DNA of 64,000 bases from Micromonospora sp. AMSO31t (lineage in GTDB: Bacteria > Actinomycetota > Actinomycetes > Mycobacteriales > Micromonosporaceae): the NCBI RefSeq assembly GCF_008868175.1, contig NZ_WBKT01000005.1, forward strand, positions 33,344 to 97,343, given 5' to 3'. Both the position numbers and the translations under genes were made by a program. The notes beneath the pieces were generated by a model. That model was not told the DNA's origin. It made no database searches and was given only the letters and a program-made list of their open reading frames with translations. This document shows, piece by piece, positions 27,325 to 36,814 of the stretch. Numbering within the stretch: the stretch's first letter is position 1; every line of letters starts with the position of its first letter.

Positions 27325-28323
27325 TCAGGGGCGGCGAGCGGCCGCGCGGCTCACCAGGGTGCCGAGCGCCCGCCCGAAGTCCAGACCGGCCGCCTGGACG
27401 GCCAGCGGCAGCAGCGAGGTCTCGGTCATCCCCGGGGAGACGTTGACCTCCAGCACGTGCGGCTGCCCGTCCGCGTCGACGATCAGGTCGACGCGGGAGA
27501 GGTCGCGGAGGCCGAGCGCGGCGTGCGCGGCGAGCGCCACCTGCGTTACGCGCCCGGTCGTCTCCGGGTCGAGGCGGGCCGGCGCGTGCCAGGTGGTGCG
27601 GCCGGCCGTGTAGCGGGCTGCGTAGTCGTAGACGCCGTTGCGGGGCACGATCTCGACCGGGGGCAGGGCCTGCGGGCCATCGCCCAGGTCCAGCACGGAA
27701 ACCGCCACGTCCATCCCGGGCACGTAGCGCTCCACCAGCGCCGTCTGGTCGTACGCGAAACAGCCGACCATGGCGGCCGGCAGCGACGCGGCGTCCCGGA
27801 CCACGGCGGCGCCCAGTCCCGAGCCGCCCTGCGCGGGCTTGACCATGAGCGGCAGGCCGAGCCGGTCGGCGATCCGGTCCAGGACGGCCACCGCGCCCAG
27901 TTCCGAGAAGCGGTCGTGCGGCAGCGCCACCCAGTCGGGCGTGGGGATGCCGGCCTCGCGGAGCACCGCCTTGGCGGACGGCTTGTCCCAGGCGAGCCGG
28001 GACGCGCGGGCGTCGCAGCCGACGTAGGGCACGTCGCAGAGGTCGAGCACGCCCCGCAGCGAGCCGTCCTCGCCGGTGGCGCCGTGCAGGGCGATCACCA
28101 CGGCGTCCGGCGGGTCGGCGGCCAGGGCGGGCAGCAGCGCCACATCGGCGTCCCGTAGCTCGGCCTCCACGCCGACCGCGCGCAGCGCGTCGAGCACCCG
28201 CCGGCCGGACCGGAGTGAGACGTCCCGCTCGTAGGAGAGCCCGCCGGCGAGCACCAGCACGTGCAGTTCGTCGGTGGCGGCGGGTCCGGTCACGGGAGTG
28301 TGTGCGGCAGGGCTGACGGACAT
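27325..28323 (-). CDS. D-alanine--D-alanine ligase family protein (ATP-grasp)
   Basis: 332 residues with the Ddl layout: VLVLAGGLSYERDVSLRSGRRVLDAL, ALHGATGEDGSLRGVLDLCDVPYVG, LPLMVKPAQGGSGLGAAVV (ATP-binding loop) and HVLEVNVSPGMTETSLLPLAVQAAGLDF with the Mg-binding Glu-x-Asn. Ddl joins two D-Ala for peptidoglycan. Here Asn replaces the usual LNTxPG (NVSPGMT), and many Actinobacteria have a separate ddl by murF, so this may be a paralogue with another dipeptide product. It follows the aminotransferase by 7 bases, so they form an operon. Its end lies 2 bases from the convergent HIT-like gene. Confidence 0.82.
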   Translation of the reverse strand: MSVSPAAHTPVTGPAATDELHVLVLAGGLSYERDVSLRSGRRVLDALRAVGVEAELRDADVALLPALAADPPDAVVIALHGATGEDGSLRGVLDLCDVPYVGCDARASRLAWDKPSAKAVLREAGIPTPDWVALPHDRFSELGAVAVLDRIADRLGLPLMVKPAQGGSGLGAAVVRDAASLPAAMVGCFAYDQTALVERYVPGMDVAVSVLDLGDGPQALPPVEIVPRNGVYDYAARYTAGRTTWHAPARLDPETTGRVTQVALAAHAALGLRDLSRVDLIVDADGQPHVLEVNVSPGMTETSLLPLAVQAAGLDFGRALGTLVSRAAARRP

Positions 28324-28330
28324 GCGGGAA

Positions 28331-29644
28331 TCATGCCAAGTCGGGACCGGGCGCGTCCGAGCCGCCCTGCCGGCGCCGCGGACCCGCCCCGCCGACGGCG
28401 CCGAAGACCTTGCGCATGGCGATCTCCTGCTCCATCACGCCGGCCAGCCGGCGGACGCCCTCACGGATCCGCTCCGGCGGCGGGAAGGAGAAGTTGAGCC
28501 GCATGTTGCCGGCACCGGTCCCGTCGGCGTAGAAGCCGGTGCCGGGCACGTAGGCGACCCGGGCGGCGACCGCCCGCGGCATCATCGCCTTGGAGTCGAG
28601 GCCGTCCGGCAGGGTCGCCCAGACGAAGAGGCCGCCGGCCGGGGTGGTCCAGGTGGTGCCCTCCGGCATCAGGTCCGCGAGCGCGTCGAGCAGGGCATCC
28701 CGGCGCTCGCGGTAGACCTCGCGGTAGACCTTGAGCTGCTGCCGCCAGGGCATGGTGCTCAGGTAGGTCGAGACGGCGGCCTGCGCGTAGCCGCTGGGGC
28801 AGAGGATCTGCGCCTCGCTGGCGATGACCAGCTTGTCGCGGACCGCGTGCGGGGCGAGGATCCAGCCCACCCGCAGGCCGGGGGCGAAGGTCTTGGAGAA
28901 GGTGCTCAGGTAGAACACCCCGTCGCGCCGCCGGGCCCGCAGCGGCGCGGGCGCCTCGCCCTCGAAACCGAGCTGACCGTACGGGTCGTCCTCGACCACC
29001 AGCAGCCCGGCGCGCTCGCAGATGTCGAGCACCCGCTCGCGCCGCTCCTCGCTCAGCGTCACGCCGGTCGGGTTCTGGTAGGTCGGGATGGTGTAGAGGA
29101 ACTTCACCCGCCGGCCGGCCCGGGCCAGGTCGGCGATGGCCGCCTCCAGCGCCTCCGGGATCAGCCCCTCGGCGTCCATGGGCACGTGCGCCACCTGGGC
29201 CTGGGCGGCCTGGAACACCCCGAGTGCGCCGACGTACGTCGGGCCCTCGGCGAGCACCACGTCACCCGGGTCCAGGAAGAGCCGGGCCACCAGGTCGAGT
29301 GCCTGCTGCCCGCCGACGGTGACGACCACGTCCTCGGGTGAGGCGCCGCACGACGCGTCGATCCCGGACAGCGCCATCACCTCGCAGATCCGCTCGCGCA
29401 GCTCCGGGGTGCCCTGGCCGATGCCGTACTGGAGGGTGGTGGCGCCGTGCTCGGCGCCGAGCCGGCCGAGCATCTCGCCGACCGCGTCGAGCGGCAGCGC
29501 CGCGATGTAGGGTGCCCCACCGGCGAGCGAGACCACCTCCGGCCGGCTGGCCACCGCGAAGAGGGCCCGGATCTCGGAGGCCGTCATCCCCCGGACCCGC
29601 CGGGCATACCGGTCGGTGTAGTCGTCGAGTGTCGTGCCGGTCAT
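28331..29644 (-). CDS. PLP-dependent aminotransferase (class I/II, 2-aminoadipate/MocR-domain type)
   Basis: 437 residues of fold-type I aminotransferase: LAGGAPYIAALPLD, TLQYGIGQGTPELRERI, VTVGGQQALDLVARLFLDPGDVVLAEGPTYVGAL, and TIPTYQNPTGVTLSEERR. FYLSTFSKTFAPGLRVGWI carries the PLP-binding Lys, and MRLNFSFPP the substrate Arg. It resembles LysN/KAT-II-like enzymes and lacks the winged-helix domain of MocR regulators. ATG at 29644 has GAGGTGAT just upstream; the frame is open far beyond but antisense to the GNAT gene. Pairing with an ATP-grasp ligase suggests a role in making or using an amino acid for a dipeptide, which is inference. Confidence 0.87.
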   Translation of the reverse strand: MTGTTLDDYTDRYARRVRGMTASEIRALFAVASRPEVVSLAGGAPYIAALPLDAVGEMLGRLGAEHGATTLQYGIGQGTPELRERICEVMALSGIDASCGASPEDVVVTVGGQQALDLVARLFLDPGDVVLAEGPTYVGALGVFQAAQAQVAHVPMDAEGLIPEALEAAIADLARAGRRVKFLYTIPTYQNPTGVTLSEERRERVLDICERAGLLVVEDDPYGQLGFEGEAPAPLRARRRDGVFYLSTFSKTFAPGLRVGWILAPHAVRDKLVIASEAQILCPSGYAQAAVSTYLSTMPWRQQLKVYREVYRERRDALLDALADLMPEGTTWTTPAGGLFVWATLPDGLDSKAMMPRAVAARVAYVPGTGFYADGTGAGNMRLNFSFPPPERIREGVRRLAGVMEQEIAMRKVFGAVGGAGPRRRQGGSDAPGPDLA

Positions 29645-29941
29645 GACATCACCTCGATCGGGTGTCGGCGGGGCTGCCGCCCGGTGTGGTACCCGCGATG
29701 CCGGCAACCATGGCGGCGCGCGGGAAAAGCCGGTTGGTCGATCGTAGTCGCCGCCGGCCAGCACCGGGCCCACCGTGTGGGTACGTCCACATCCCGGACC
29801 GGCCCGCTCTCCCCGGCTCGGGTGGGCGTTCGCGCGTCCTCTCCCGTAGCGCCGGGCGGAAGCGTACGATCGCTCGTCGGGGGCAGAAAGGCGGTGGGAG
29901 ACCGCAGTGGTCTCCGCTCCGGGCCTATGGGTGGGGTGCTC

Positions 29942-30607
29942 ATGTCGCGACGTCTGGTCAGTCTGACCCTGGACACGCTGGAGGACCTGCCCCGCTCCTG
30001 CCGGCAGTGCGTCTACTGGGAGCTCGACCCGGTCTCGGCCGAGCGCGCCTGCGCCGCCGGCGATCCGGGGTTGGAGAAGGAGGCCTGGGTCTCCCAGACG
30101 CTCCTCGAGTGGGGATCCTGCGGCAAGCTCGCGTACGTGGACGGCATGCCCGCCGGTTTCGTCATGTATGCCCCGCCCGCGTACGTTCCGCGCTCGATGG
30201 CCTTCCCCACCTCGCCGGTCTCGGCGGACGCCGCGCTGCTCATGACGGCCCACGTGGTGCCCGCCTTCGCCGGCGGCGGCCTGGGCCGGATGCTGGTGCA
30301 GGGGGTCGCCCGGGATCTCACCAAGCGCGGGATCAAGGCGATCGAGGCGTTCGGCGACGCGAAGTTCGGCGACGACGGGGGCGACCCGACCCGGGCCTGC
30401 CTGGCGCCGGCCGACTTCTTCCTCTCGGTGGGCTTCAAGACGGTCCGCCCGCACCCGCGCTACCCCCGGCTGCGGCTGGAACTGCGCACCGCGTTGAGCT
30501 GGAAGTCCGACGTCGAGTACGCGCTGGAGAAGCTCCTCGGCTCGATGAGCCCGGAGACGCTGCTCCGCCCGGTCCGCCCGGCGCCCGCCACCCGCTCGAT
30601 GAGCTGA
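29942..30607 (+). CDS. GNAT-family N-acetyltransferase
   Basis: 221 residues. LMTAHVVPAFAGGGLGRMLVQGVARDLTKRGIKAIEAFG is the acetyl-CoA binding region (motif A, with the RxxGxG/A analogue AGGGLG). CRQCVYWELDP and GSCGKLAYVDGMPAGFVMYAPPAYVPR form the front of the domain. The substrate is unknown. A GNAT gene beside cwlM is common in actinobacteria. Start ATG with GGGTGGGG upstream; a GTG two codons earlier is possible. It ends 12 bases from the convergent amidase. Confidence 0.8.
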   Translation: MSRRLVSLTLDTLEDLPRSCRQCVYWELDPVSAERACAAGDPGLEKEAWVSQTLLEWGSCGKLAYVDGMPAGFVMYAPPAYVPRSMAFPTSPVSADAALLMTAHVVPAFAGGGLGRMLVQGVARDLTKRGIKAIEAFGDAKFGDDGGDPTRACLAPADFFLSVGFKTVRPHPRYPRLRLELRTALSWKSDVEYALEKLLGSMSPETLLRPVRPAPATRSMS

Positions 30608-30619
30608 GGCGCGGGTCGC

Positions 30620-31780
30620 TCAGTCGACCACCGTGCCGGCGGCGACCACCGCCCGCAGCTCGCTCACGTCGATCGAGCCGGTGGGCACGTCCCGCTCGAT
30701 CGGGTAGTACATCCGCTGTACGGCGGCGACGATCGCCTCGACGAGCCGGTCCCGGAACCGGGGGTCCACGAGGCGGTCGCGGTCGGCCGGTGAGGTCAGG
30801 TAGCCCACCTCGACGCGGACCGCGGGCATCCGGGTCAGCCGCAGCAGGTCCCAGGTCTTGGCGTGGGTGCGGCAGTCCCGCAGCCCGGTGCGGGCCACGA
30901 TCTCCCGCTGCACCAGCCCGGCCAGCCGCTCCCCGGTGGCGGAGGTGACGCCGTTGTTCGTGCCGTAGTGGTAGGTGGCCACCCCGTCGGCCGCCGGGTT
31001 GGTGTGCCCGTCGGTGTGCAGGGAGATGAAGACGTCGGCGCCGAGGGAGTTGGCCAGCTGGGCGCGGTCCGCGTCCGGCAGGCAGGTCCGCGGGGACGGG
31101 CCCCGGGTGAGCTGCACGCGTACGCCGGCCGCGGCGAGCCGCCCCTCCAGCCGGCTGGCCAGGTCGTGCACGAGGTCCGCCTCGGTCCAGCGCAGCGGGC
31201 CGTCGGGCACGACCACGCCCGGGTCGGTGCCGCCGTGCCCCGGGTCGATGACCACGGTGCGCCCCACCAGGGTCGGCCCGGCCTGCCGGATGGCGTCGGA
31301 CTCGCGGAGCCACTGGGGCCGCCCGCCGACCACCTTCCGGCCGAGGCGGCGCAGCGCGTTGATGGTGTGCGGGCCGCACGTCCCGTCCGGTTTCAGCCCC
31401 ATCTCCCGCTGGAACTGGGCGACGGCGCGGGAGGTGCGGATGCCGTAGATGGCGTCGGCGCGCCCCGCGTCGTACCCCATCTCCAGGAGCCGTTCCTGGA
31501 GTGACCGGACGTCCTCGCCGGTCAGCGGCTCGGGGACCGCGTGGTAGAGGGTGCGCGCGCCGAACCGCCAGCGGGCCGCGTCCAGCGCCTGCCAGGTCTC
31601 CGAGCCCACCCGCCCGTCCACGCTCAGGCCGCGGGACTGCTGGAACGCCCGGACGGCGCGCTCGGTCTCCGTGTCGAACTCCTCGCCGCCGCGGCCGGCT
31701 GGGAGCAGCTCCAGGCCGGTGAGGACGGTGCGGATCTCGGCCACCGCGGGTCCCCGGTCACCGGGTCGGATGGGACGCAC
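30620..31780 (-). CDS. cwlM: CwlM-type N-acetylmuramoyl-L-alanine amidase homologue
   Basis: 386 residues. Two PGRP-type peptidoglycan-binding domains (PIRPGDRGPAVAEIRTVLTGL onward, and LTGEDVRSLQERLLEMGYDAG onward) precede an Amidase_3 domain with VVIDPGHGGTDPG (His), EADLVHDLA (Glu), SLHTDGH (His) and VRVEVGYLTSPAD (Glu). All zinc and catalytic positions seem present. In mycobacteria CwlM is cytoplasmic and activates MurA rather than cutting the wall; no signal peptide is visible here either, so the same role is likely. The GTG at 31780 follows AGAGGGGG. Neighbours trxA/trxB are as in M. tuberculosis. Confidence 0.88.
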   Translation of the reverse strand: MRPIRPGDRGPAVAEIRTVLTGLELLPAGRGGEEFDTETERAVRAFQQSRGLSVDGRVGSETWQALDAARWRFGARTLYHAVPEPLTGEDVRSLQERLLEMGYDAGRADAIYGIRTSRAVAQFQREMGLKPDGTCGPHTINALRRLGRKVVGGRPQWLRESDAIRQAGPTLVGRTVVIDPGHGGTDPGVVVPDGPLRWTEADLVHDLASRLEGRLAAAGVRVQLTRGPSPRTCLPDADRAQLANSLGADVFISLHTDGHTNPAADGVATYHYGTNNGVTSATGERLAGLVQREIVARTGLRDCRTHAKTWDLLRLTRMPAVRVEVGYLTSPADRDRLVDPRFRDRLVEAIVAAVQRMYYPIERDVPTGSIDVSELRAVVAAGTVVD

Positions 31781-31910
31781 GACGACCCCCTCTGCACGGA
31801 CGCTGGCTGGCCGGAGACTCCGACGGAGGTGCTTCCCCGCTGGGGACGCCTTACGGAGCGTACCGTGGCCGGTCACCGGCGACTGCGGGTTCGCCGCAGG
31901 TCAGGAACGC

Positions 31911-31949
31911 GGAACCCCCGTCACCCGGGGTCGGGCGGACGGGGGTTCC
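31911..31949 (-). terminator. Terminator after trxA
   Basis: GGAACCCCCGTC (31911-31922) pairs perfectly with GACGGGGGTTCC (31938-31949) 20 bases past the trxA stop. It separates trxB-trxA from cwlM. Confidence 0.75.
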
Positions 31950-31968
31950 GGTGGTGTCGGGTGTCGGC

Positions 31969-32292
31969 TCAGAGCGCCGACTCGATGAGCTTGACCAGCT
32001 CGCCCTTCGGCTTGGCGCCGGCGATGGACTGCACCGGCTCGCCGTTCTTGAAGATGGTCAGGGTCGGCACGGACATCACCCGGTAGGTGCGCGCCGTCTC
32101 GGGGTTCTCGTCGATGTTGAGCTTGACGATGGTGACCTGGTCACCCATCTCGCCCGCGATCTCCTCCAGCAGCGGCGAGACCTTGCGGCACGGACCGCAC
32201 CACTCCGCCCAGAAGTCGACCAGAACCGGCTTGTCGGACTTCAGCACGTCGCTCGCGAAGCTCGCGTCCGTGACCGCCTTGGTTGCTCCCAC
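31969..32292 (-). CDS. trxA: Thioredoxin
   Basis: A 107-residue classical thioredoxin with active site WCGPC (31-35) in VLVDFWAEWCGPCRKVSPLLEEIA, the cis-Pro in MSVPTLTIFKNGE and a C-terminal helix. It reduces protein disulfides and is recharged by the adjacent reductase. GTG start with GGAGGGG upstream. It lies 38 bases after trxB in the same direction. Confidence 0.96.
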   Translation of the reverse strand: MGATKAVTDASFASDVLKSDKPVLVDFWAEWCGPCRKVSPLLEEIAGEMGDQVTIVKLNIDENPETARTYRVMSVPTLTIFKNGEPVQSIAGAKPKGELVKLIESAL

Positions 32293-32330
32293 TATGAACC
32301 CCTCCTCCGGGACCTGTTCGTGAAAATCTT

Positions 32331-33284
32331 TCAGCCTTGCAGGGTGGCGATGAAGCGCTCGGCGTCGAGGGCGGCCGCACAGCCCGTGCCGGCCGCCGTG
32401 ATGGCCTGCCGGTAGATGTGGTCGACCACGTCACCGGCGGCGAACACACCCGGAATGCTGGTCCGGGTGCTCGGCGCCTGCACCTTCACGTACCCCTCGT
32501 CGTCGAGTTCCACCTGGTCACGGAAGAGCTCGCTGCGCGGGTCGTGGCCGATCGCCACGAAGACGCCGGTGACGTCGAGCACCTTGCTCTCACCGCTGTG
32601 CACGTTGCGCACCCGTACGCCGCTGACCTTGCCGTCCTCGCCGAGGATCTCCTCGATCACGCTGTTCCACTCGACCTTGATCTTCTCGTTGCCGAGGGCG
32701 CGAGCGGCCATGATCTTGCTGGCGCGGAACGAGTCGCGGCGGTGGATGATCGTCACCGACTCGGCGAACCGCGTGAGGAAGCTGGCCTCCTCCATCGCCG
32801 AGTCGCCGCCGCCCACCACCACGATGTGCTGGTTGCGGAAGAAGAAGCCGTCACAGGTCGCACAGGACGACACGCCGTGGCCCAGGTATTCCTGCTCGCC
32901 CGGAACACCCAGCGGGCGCCAGGCCGAGCCGGTCGAGAGGATGACCGCCTTGGCGCGGTAGGCCGTCTCGCCCACCCACACGGTGCTCACCGTGTGGGAG
33001 CCGACCTCGCCGGTGTCCTTCAGCTCGACCCGGGTCACGTCGTCGGTGAGGAACTCGGCGCCGAACCGCTCGGCCTGCTTGCGCATGTTGTCCATCAGCT
33101 CGGGGCCGAGGATGCCGTCCGCGAAGCCGGGGAAGTTCTCCACCTCGGTGGTGGTCATCAGCGCGCCGCCGGACTGCACGCCCTCGATGACCAGCGGCTT
33201 GAGGTTGGCGCGCGCGGCATAGACCGCCGCCGTGTAACCGGCCGGCCCGGAGCCGATGATGATCAGGTTGCGGACCTCGTCCAC
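32331..33284 (-). CDS. trxB: Thioredoxin reductase
   Basis: A 317-residue FAD/NADPH flavoprotein reducing thioredoxin. FAD motif GSGPAG (11-16), redox pair CATC (141-144), NADPH motif [12 protein letters not shown], and C-terminal FAD motif [31 protein letters not shown]. The GTG at 33284 is chosen for GGGAG seven bases upstream; a longer frame adds 13 unlikely residues. It is followed by trxA and preceded by the anti-sigma gene, as in the SigM region of mycobacteria, where the thioredoxin genes are redox-controlled. Confidence 0.96.
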   Translation of the reverse strand: MDEVRNLIIIGSGPAGYTAAVYAARANLKPLVIEGVQSGGALMTTTEVENFPGFADGILGPELMDNMRKQAERFGAEFLTDDVTRVELKDTGEVGSHTVSTVWVGETAYRAKAVILSTGSAWRPLGVPGEQEYLGHGVSSCATCDGFFFRNQHIVVVGGGDSAMEEASFLTRFAESVTIIHRRDSFRASKIMAARALGNEKIKVEWNSVIEEILGEDGKVSGVRVRNVHSGESKVLDVTGVFVAIGHDPRSELFRDQVELDDEGYVKVQAPSTRTSIPGVFAAGDVVDHIYRQAITAAGTGCAAALDAERFIATLQG

Positions 33285-33463
33285 TGCCGTCTCCCGATGT
33301 GTGTGTTCGTCACCGGCGCGCACCGATGTCCGATCCCGAGTGCCGACAGCTCAGCGGCGCCGACACCTGACTTGCAGAACGTCATCGTACGAAGCGGGGA
33401 TTCCCGAGCCGGTCATCCGGTGGGTCACGTCACGTGGCGGAACCCGCCCGGGTGACCGCGACC

Positions 33464-34432
33464 TCACCCTACCCGCGCGGTGAAGCGGGTGTCGGCTCCG
33501 GACCCGGGGACCCCGCACTCGGGTCCGCTCACCCAGGCCCACCGGGCGCCGCCCCCGTCCGTGAAGATGACCACCAGGGCCGGGCCGCCCCGGAACCGGG
33601 CGTAGTCGACCAGGTGGACGCTGAGCGGGCCGGCACCGTGTTCCGTGCCGATCTCCGACAGGCAGGAGGCCAGCGCCTCGGGGCGTTCCAGCCGGTCCAG
33701 CCCGGCGGACTCGAAGACCCGGTGCTCGTCCTGTCCACCGGCGGAGCTCGCCTTGTCGCTCGCCATCATCGAGGGCCCGGCAACCCCGCCCGGGATGCGG
33801 GAGATGGCGTCCGGGGTGTAGTCGGTGCCGCTGTGCAGGGCCGGCCCGGTGGTCTGGAACGGCCCGGCGGCCAGCGGAGCGGCCTCGCCGTCGGCCCGGC
33901 TGCCCGCGCTGTCGGCCGCACCGGTGACCTGGCCGGCACCCGTGTCGATCAGGTGGCTGACCCCGAACCCGACCGCGGTCACCGAGGCGGCGGCCAGCGC
34001 GACCGGACCGGCGAGCCGGGTCCAGCGCCGGGAGCGGCGCCCCGGTCCGGTGTTCCGGCCGGGGCGGCCGGTCGCGCCGGACGGGTGGGTGCCGCGGCCG
34101 GGCTGTGCCGGCACCGCGGCCGGCATCGAGCCCGGCTCGGGAGGGTCGGACGCCAGGTCGCCGGTCGGGGCCGGGCCGGCGCCGGCGAGCGCCGCGGTGA
34201 TCCGGTCAGCCACGGACTGCGGAAGCTCCGGGCCGGGCTCGGCGGCCCAGCCAGCGAGGTCCGCCCGGACCAGCTCGTCCGCACGGGCCAGGGTCGCGTA
34301 CGCCTCGCCCCAGGCCGGGTCCCGCTCGACCAGCCGGGCGACGGTCGCCTGCTCCGGGGTGCCGTCCAGCGCCCCGCCGAGGTAGTCGGCGAGCAGGTCG
34401 TGGTCGACCTCGCTGAACTCCCGGGAAGTCAC
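33464..34432 (-). CDS. Anti-sigma factor-like membrane protein, partner of SigM
   Basis: 322 residues. The cytoplasmic N-terminus (HDLLADYLGGALDGTPEQATVARLVERDPAWGEAYATLARADELVR) has the helical plan of ECF anti-sigma domains but no HxxxCxxC zinc motif. One membrane helix (about 140-161, AGPVALAAASVTAVGFGVSHLI) leads to an extracytoplasmic C-terminal domain. Its GTG start overlaps the sigM stop by four bases, the usual sigma/anti-sigma coupling. It corresponds in place to Rv3912. It should bind SigM at the membrane; the signal is unknown. Confidence 0.82.
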   Translation of the reverse strand: MTSREFSEVDHDLLADYLGGALDGTPEQATVARLVERDPAWGEAYATLARADELVRADLAGWAAEPGPELPQSVADRITAALAGAGPAPTGDLASDPPEPGSMPAAVPAQPGRGTHPSGATGRPGRNTGPGRRSRRWTRLAGPVALAAASVTAVGFGVSHLIDTGAGQVTGAADSAGSRADGEAAPLAAGPFQTTGPALHSGTDYTPDAISRIPGGVAGPSMMASDKASSAGGQDEHRVFESAGLDRLERPEALASCLSEIGTEHGAGPLSVHLVDYARFRGGPALVVIFTDGGGARWAWVSGPECGVPGSGADTRFTARVG

Positions 34433-35160
34433 GTCTCCTCCTGGCTGGCATCCCGCCGGGACCGTCCCGACGTGGATCCGACGCCCTCGGGCGGCCGCGG
34501 GTTCCCACCGGTGACCCGGGGCACGTCCGGGACCTCGTCGGAACCGGTCCGCAGGTGCCCGAGAAGCACGGCCAGCCGGGCCCGGCCCCGGGCGCACCGG
34601 CTCTTCACCGTGCCCTCGGCGACCCCGAGCATCCGGGCGACCTCGGCCACCGGATAGCCCTGCACGTCCACCAGGACCAGCGCGGCCCGCTGCTCGACCG
34701 GCAGCGCGGCCAGGGCCTGCCGGACCACCAGGGCGGTGTCGTGGTCCCGGGCCGGCGCCGCCGGCTCCACCCCGCCGGTGTGCCGGCCGGGCTCCCCGTC
34801 GGTGTGTACGCCGTCGGGCAGCGGGACGGTGGCGTGCGTCTGGCGCCGCCGGATCCGGTCCAGGCAGGCGTTGACCACGATCCGGTGCAGCCAGGTGGTG
34901 ACCGCCGAGTCGCCCCGGAACCGGGCCGCGGCGCGGTGCGCCGACAGCAGCGCGTCCTGGAGGGCGTCGGCGGCCTCCTCGCGGTCGCCGAGCGTCCGCA
35001 GGGCCACCGCCCAGAGCCGGTCCCGGTGGCGGTGGAACAGCTCGGCGAAGGCGTCCCGGTCACCGGCGACGTGCGCCCGCAGCAGGTCGAGGTCGGACAT
35101 CCCGGCCGGCGGGCCGTCCCCGGTCGCCGGCTCGGGCGTACGCCCACCGCGACCCGCCAT
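34429..35160 (-). CDS. sigM: ECF RNA polymerase sigma factor, SigM type
   Basis: 243 residues. Region 2 is LLRAHVAGDRDAFAELFHRHRDRLWAVALRTLGDREEAADALQDALLSAHRAAARF, and region 4 is ALAALPVEQRAALVLVDVQGYPVAEVARMLGVAEGTVKSRCARGRARL. A Pro/Arg-rich C-terminal tail (PPEGVGSTSGRSRRDASQ) follows. The order sigM, anti-sigma, trxB, trxA is that of M. tuberculosis sigM. ATG at 35160 is preferred; two GTG codons lie directly before it and an internal ATG (MSDLDLL) is also possible. Confidence 0.9.
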   Translation of the reverse strand: MAGRGGRTPEPATGDGPPAGMSDLDLLRAHVAGDRDAFAELFHRHRDRLWAVALRTLGDREEAADALQDALLSAHRAAARFRGDSAVTTWLHRIVVNACLDRIRRRQTHATVPLPDGVHTDGEPGRHTGGVEPAAPARDHDTALVVRQALAALPVEQRAALVLVDVQGYPVAEVARMLGVAEGTVKSRCARGRARLAVLLGHLRTGSDEVPDVPRVTGGNPRPPEGVGSTSGRSRRDASQEET

Positions 35161-35203
35161 CACCACGTCCGGCGGAGGTGGTGCACCGGGTGCGGCGTGC
35201 GGC

Positions 35204-36814
35204 TCACGAGCCCTCGACCGTCAGTTCCTGGACGCCGAGCTTCCAGCCGCCGCCGCTGTCCTTCTCCGGCAGCTCGGTGATCCAGAAGAGCAGGTACTGG
35301 TACTTCTCCTCCGGGTTGAACCCGTCGAAGACCATCGTGGTGCCGTCGTGCTCCTCGAACGGCTGGCCGATCCGCTCCTTGTAGGCGGCGACGAGGTCCT
35401 TGTCCCCGGAAGAGCTGGAGGGGAACTCGCCCTTGCCCGCGCGCAGCTCAGCGGAGGCGCCGGTGGACGACAGCGTCGCCTTGATCGACTTGACCGTGTG
35501 CGGGGAGCCGAGGTCGATCCAGATCCCCATGCCCTTCTTCAGACCGCCGAACTTGCCGTTGTTCCGGTAGCTGGCGGTCTCCCAGCCCTCGTTCGGGTCG
35601 CCGTCGATCACCTTCTCGGCGTCCCGCACCTCGGCGCGGTCCCGGCTCTCCGGGTCGATGATCCGGACGTCCTGGATGTTCAGCTTGCGGACCGGGGCGG
35701 CCGGTGCGCTCGTGCCGCCGGCGGGCGCGCTGCTGGACGGCTGGGCCACCGGCTCCTTGCCCGGGTCCTTGTCGTCGCCGAGGGCGCTGATGCCGATGAG
35801 CAGGCCGACCAGGGCCACCGCCAGCAGGGCGGCGATGCCGAGGGCGACCTTGCGGCCCCCGGCCGCGGCCAGCGGCGAGGGCTCGTCCTCGGTGTCGGCC
35901 GTGAAGCGCAGCGGACCGGCCTGCTCCAGGAAGTGCTCGTCGGCGGGGATGTCGAGCCGGTTCAGCTCGGCCGACAGGACGTCGGACGAGGGCGGCGCGA
36001 TCTCCGAGTCGAGCAGGTCCATGGTGAGGTCGTCGAGGTACGCCGGCACCCCGGCGCGCACCTGGCGGGGCGCGGCGATGGAGCCGCCGGCGTCCCGGAC
36101 GGCGTCGGGGAGGGCGGCGCGGCCGTGGCCGGCGGTGGCGCCGTGCAGCGGAGCCTCGCCGTGCGGCCAGTGCCCGGTCAGGGCGAAGTAGAGCACCCCG
36201 CCGACCGCCCGCAGGTCGTTCTCCTGGCTGTCGGCCCCGTCGGTGCGGGCGTCGGCCAGCACCACGCGGCCGTCGTCGCTGATCATCACGGTGCCGGGGT
36301 GGACGTTGCCGTGCACCATGCCGGTGGCGTGCACGGCGGCGAGGGCGCTGGCGACGGCGCTGCCGATGGCCGTGGCCCGGGCCGGGTCCAGCGGACCGTC
36401 GGCGGTCACCAGCTCGCGCAGCGACTGCCCGTCCACCCATTCGCGGACCACGTAGGCCCGGTCGGCCTCGTCGATCGCGTCGTAGACGCCGACCAGGTTG
36501 GGGTGGATCACCCGGCTGGCCGCGACGGCCGCCTGGAGCATCTCGGTGGCGGAATCGCCACCCGGGTAGCGGAGGACCACCGCGACCGGACGGCGCAGCA
36601 CGACGTCGACCCCGCGCCAGACCAGCCGGCCTGCGCTGTCGTTGTTGATGTGCTCGACCAGCTCGTACCGCTCGGCCAGGACCTCACCGACCGCGGGAGC
36701 ACCGAAGGTCACGACCGGAGGAGAGGTCTCCTCCGCCTCCTGACCCTCGCCGACCTGGGTCACCCGTCCTCCCTCGGTGATCGTGTCGATCGATGGACCC
36801 GTGCTGCTGGGCAT
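35204..36814 (-). CDS. Pseudokinase with extracellular discoidin-like domain
   Basis: 536 residues. Residues 45-290 have a Ser/Thr kinase fold (ERYELVEHINNDSAGRLVWRGVDVVL), but the active parts are lost. The VAxK lysine site reads PVAVVLRY, HRD reads HGN (168-170) and DFG reads ADA (187-189). A membrane helix follows at about 322-345. The C-terminus (NIQDVRIIDPESRDRAEVRDAEKVIDGDPNEGWETASYRN) resembles an F5/8 discoidin-like sugar-binding module. In M. tuberculosis the matching pseudokinase is fused to MurJ (Rv3910) and binds FhaA when phosphorylated. Here it is a separate gene beside murJ and probably controls lipid II flipping. Confidence 0.85.
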   Translation of the reverse strand: MPSSTGPSIDTITEGGRVTQVGEGQEAEETSPPVVTFGAPAVGEVLAERYELVEHINNDSAGRLVWRGVDVVLRRPVAVVLRYPGGDSATEMLQAAVAASRVIHPNLVGVYDAIDEADRAYVVREWVDGQSLRELVTADGPLDPARATAIGSAVASALAAVHATGMVHGNVHPGTVMISDDGRVVLADARTDGADSQENDLRAVGGVLYFALTGHWPHGEAPLHGATAGHGRAALPDAVRDAGGSIAAPRQVRAGVPAYLDDLTMDLLDSEIAPPSSDVLSAELNRLDIPADEHFLEQAGPLRFTADTEDEPSPLAAAGGRKVALGIAALLAVALVGLLIGISALGDDKDPGKEPVAQPSSSAPAGGTSAPAAPVRKLNIQDVRIIDPESRDRAEVRDAEKVIDGDPNEGWETASYRNNGKFGGLKKGMGIWIDLGSPHTVKSIKATLSSTGASAELRAGKGEFPSSSSGDKDLVAAYKERIGQPFEEHDGTTMVFDGFNPEEKYQYLLFWITELPEKDSGGGWKLGVQELTVEGS

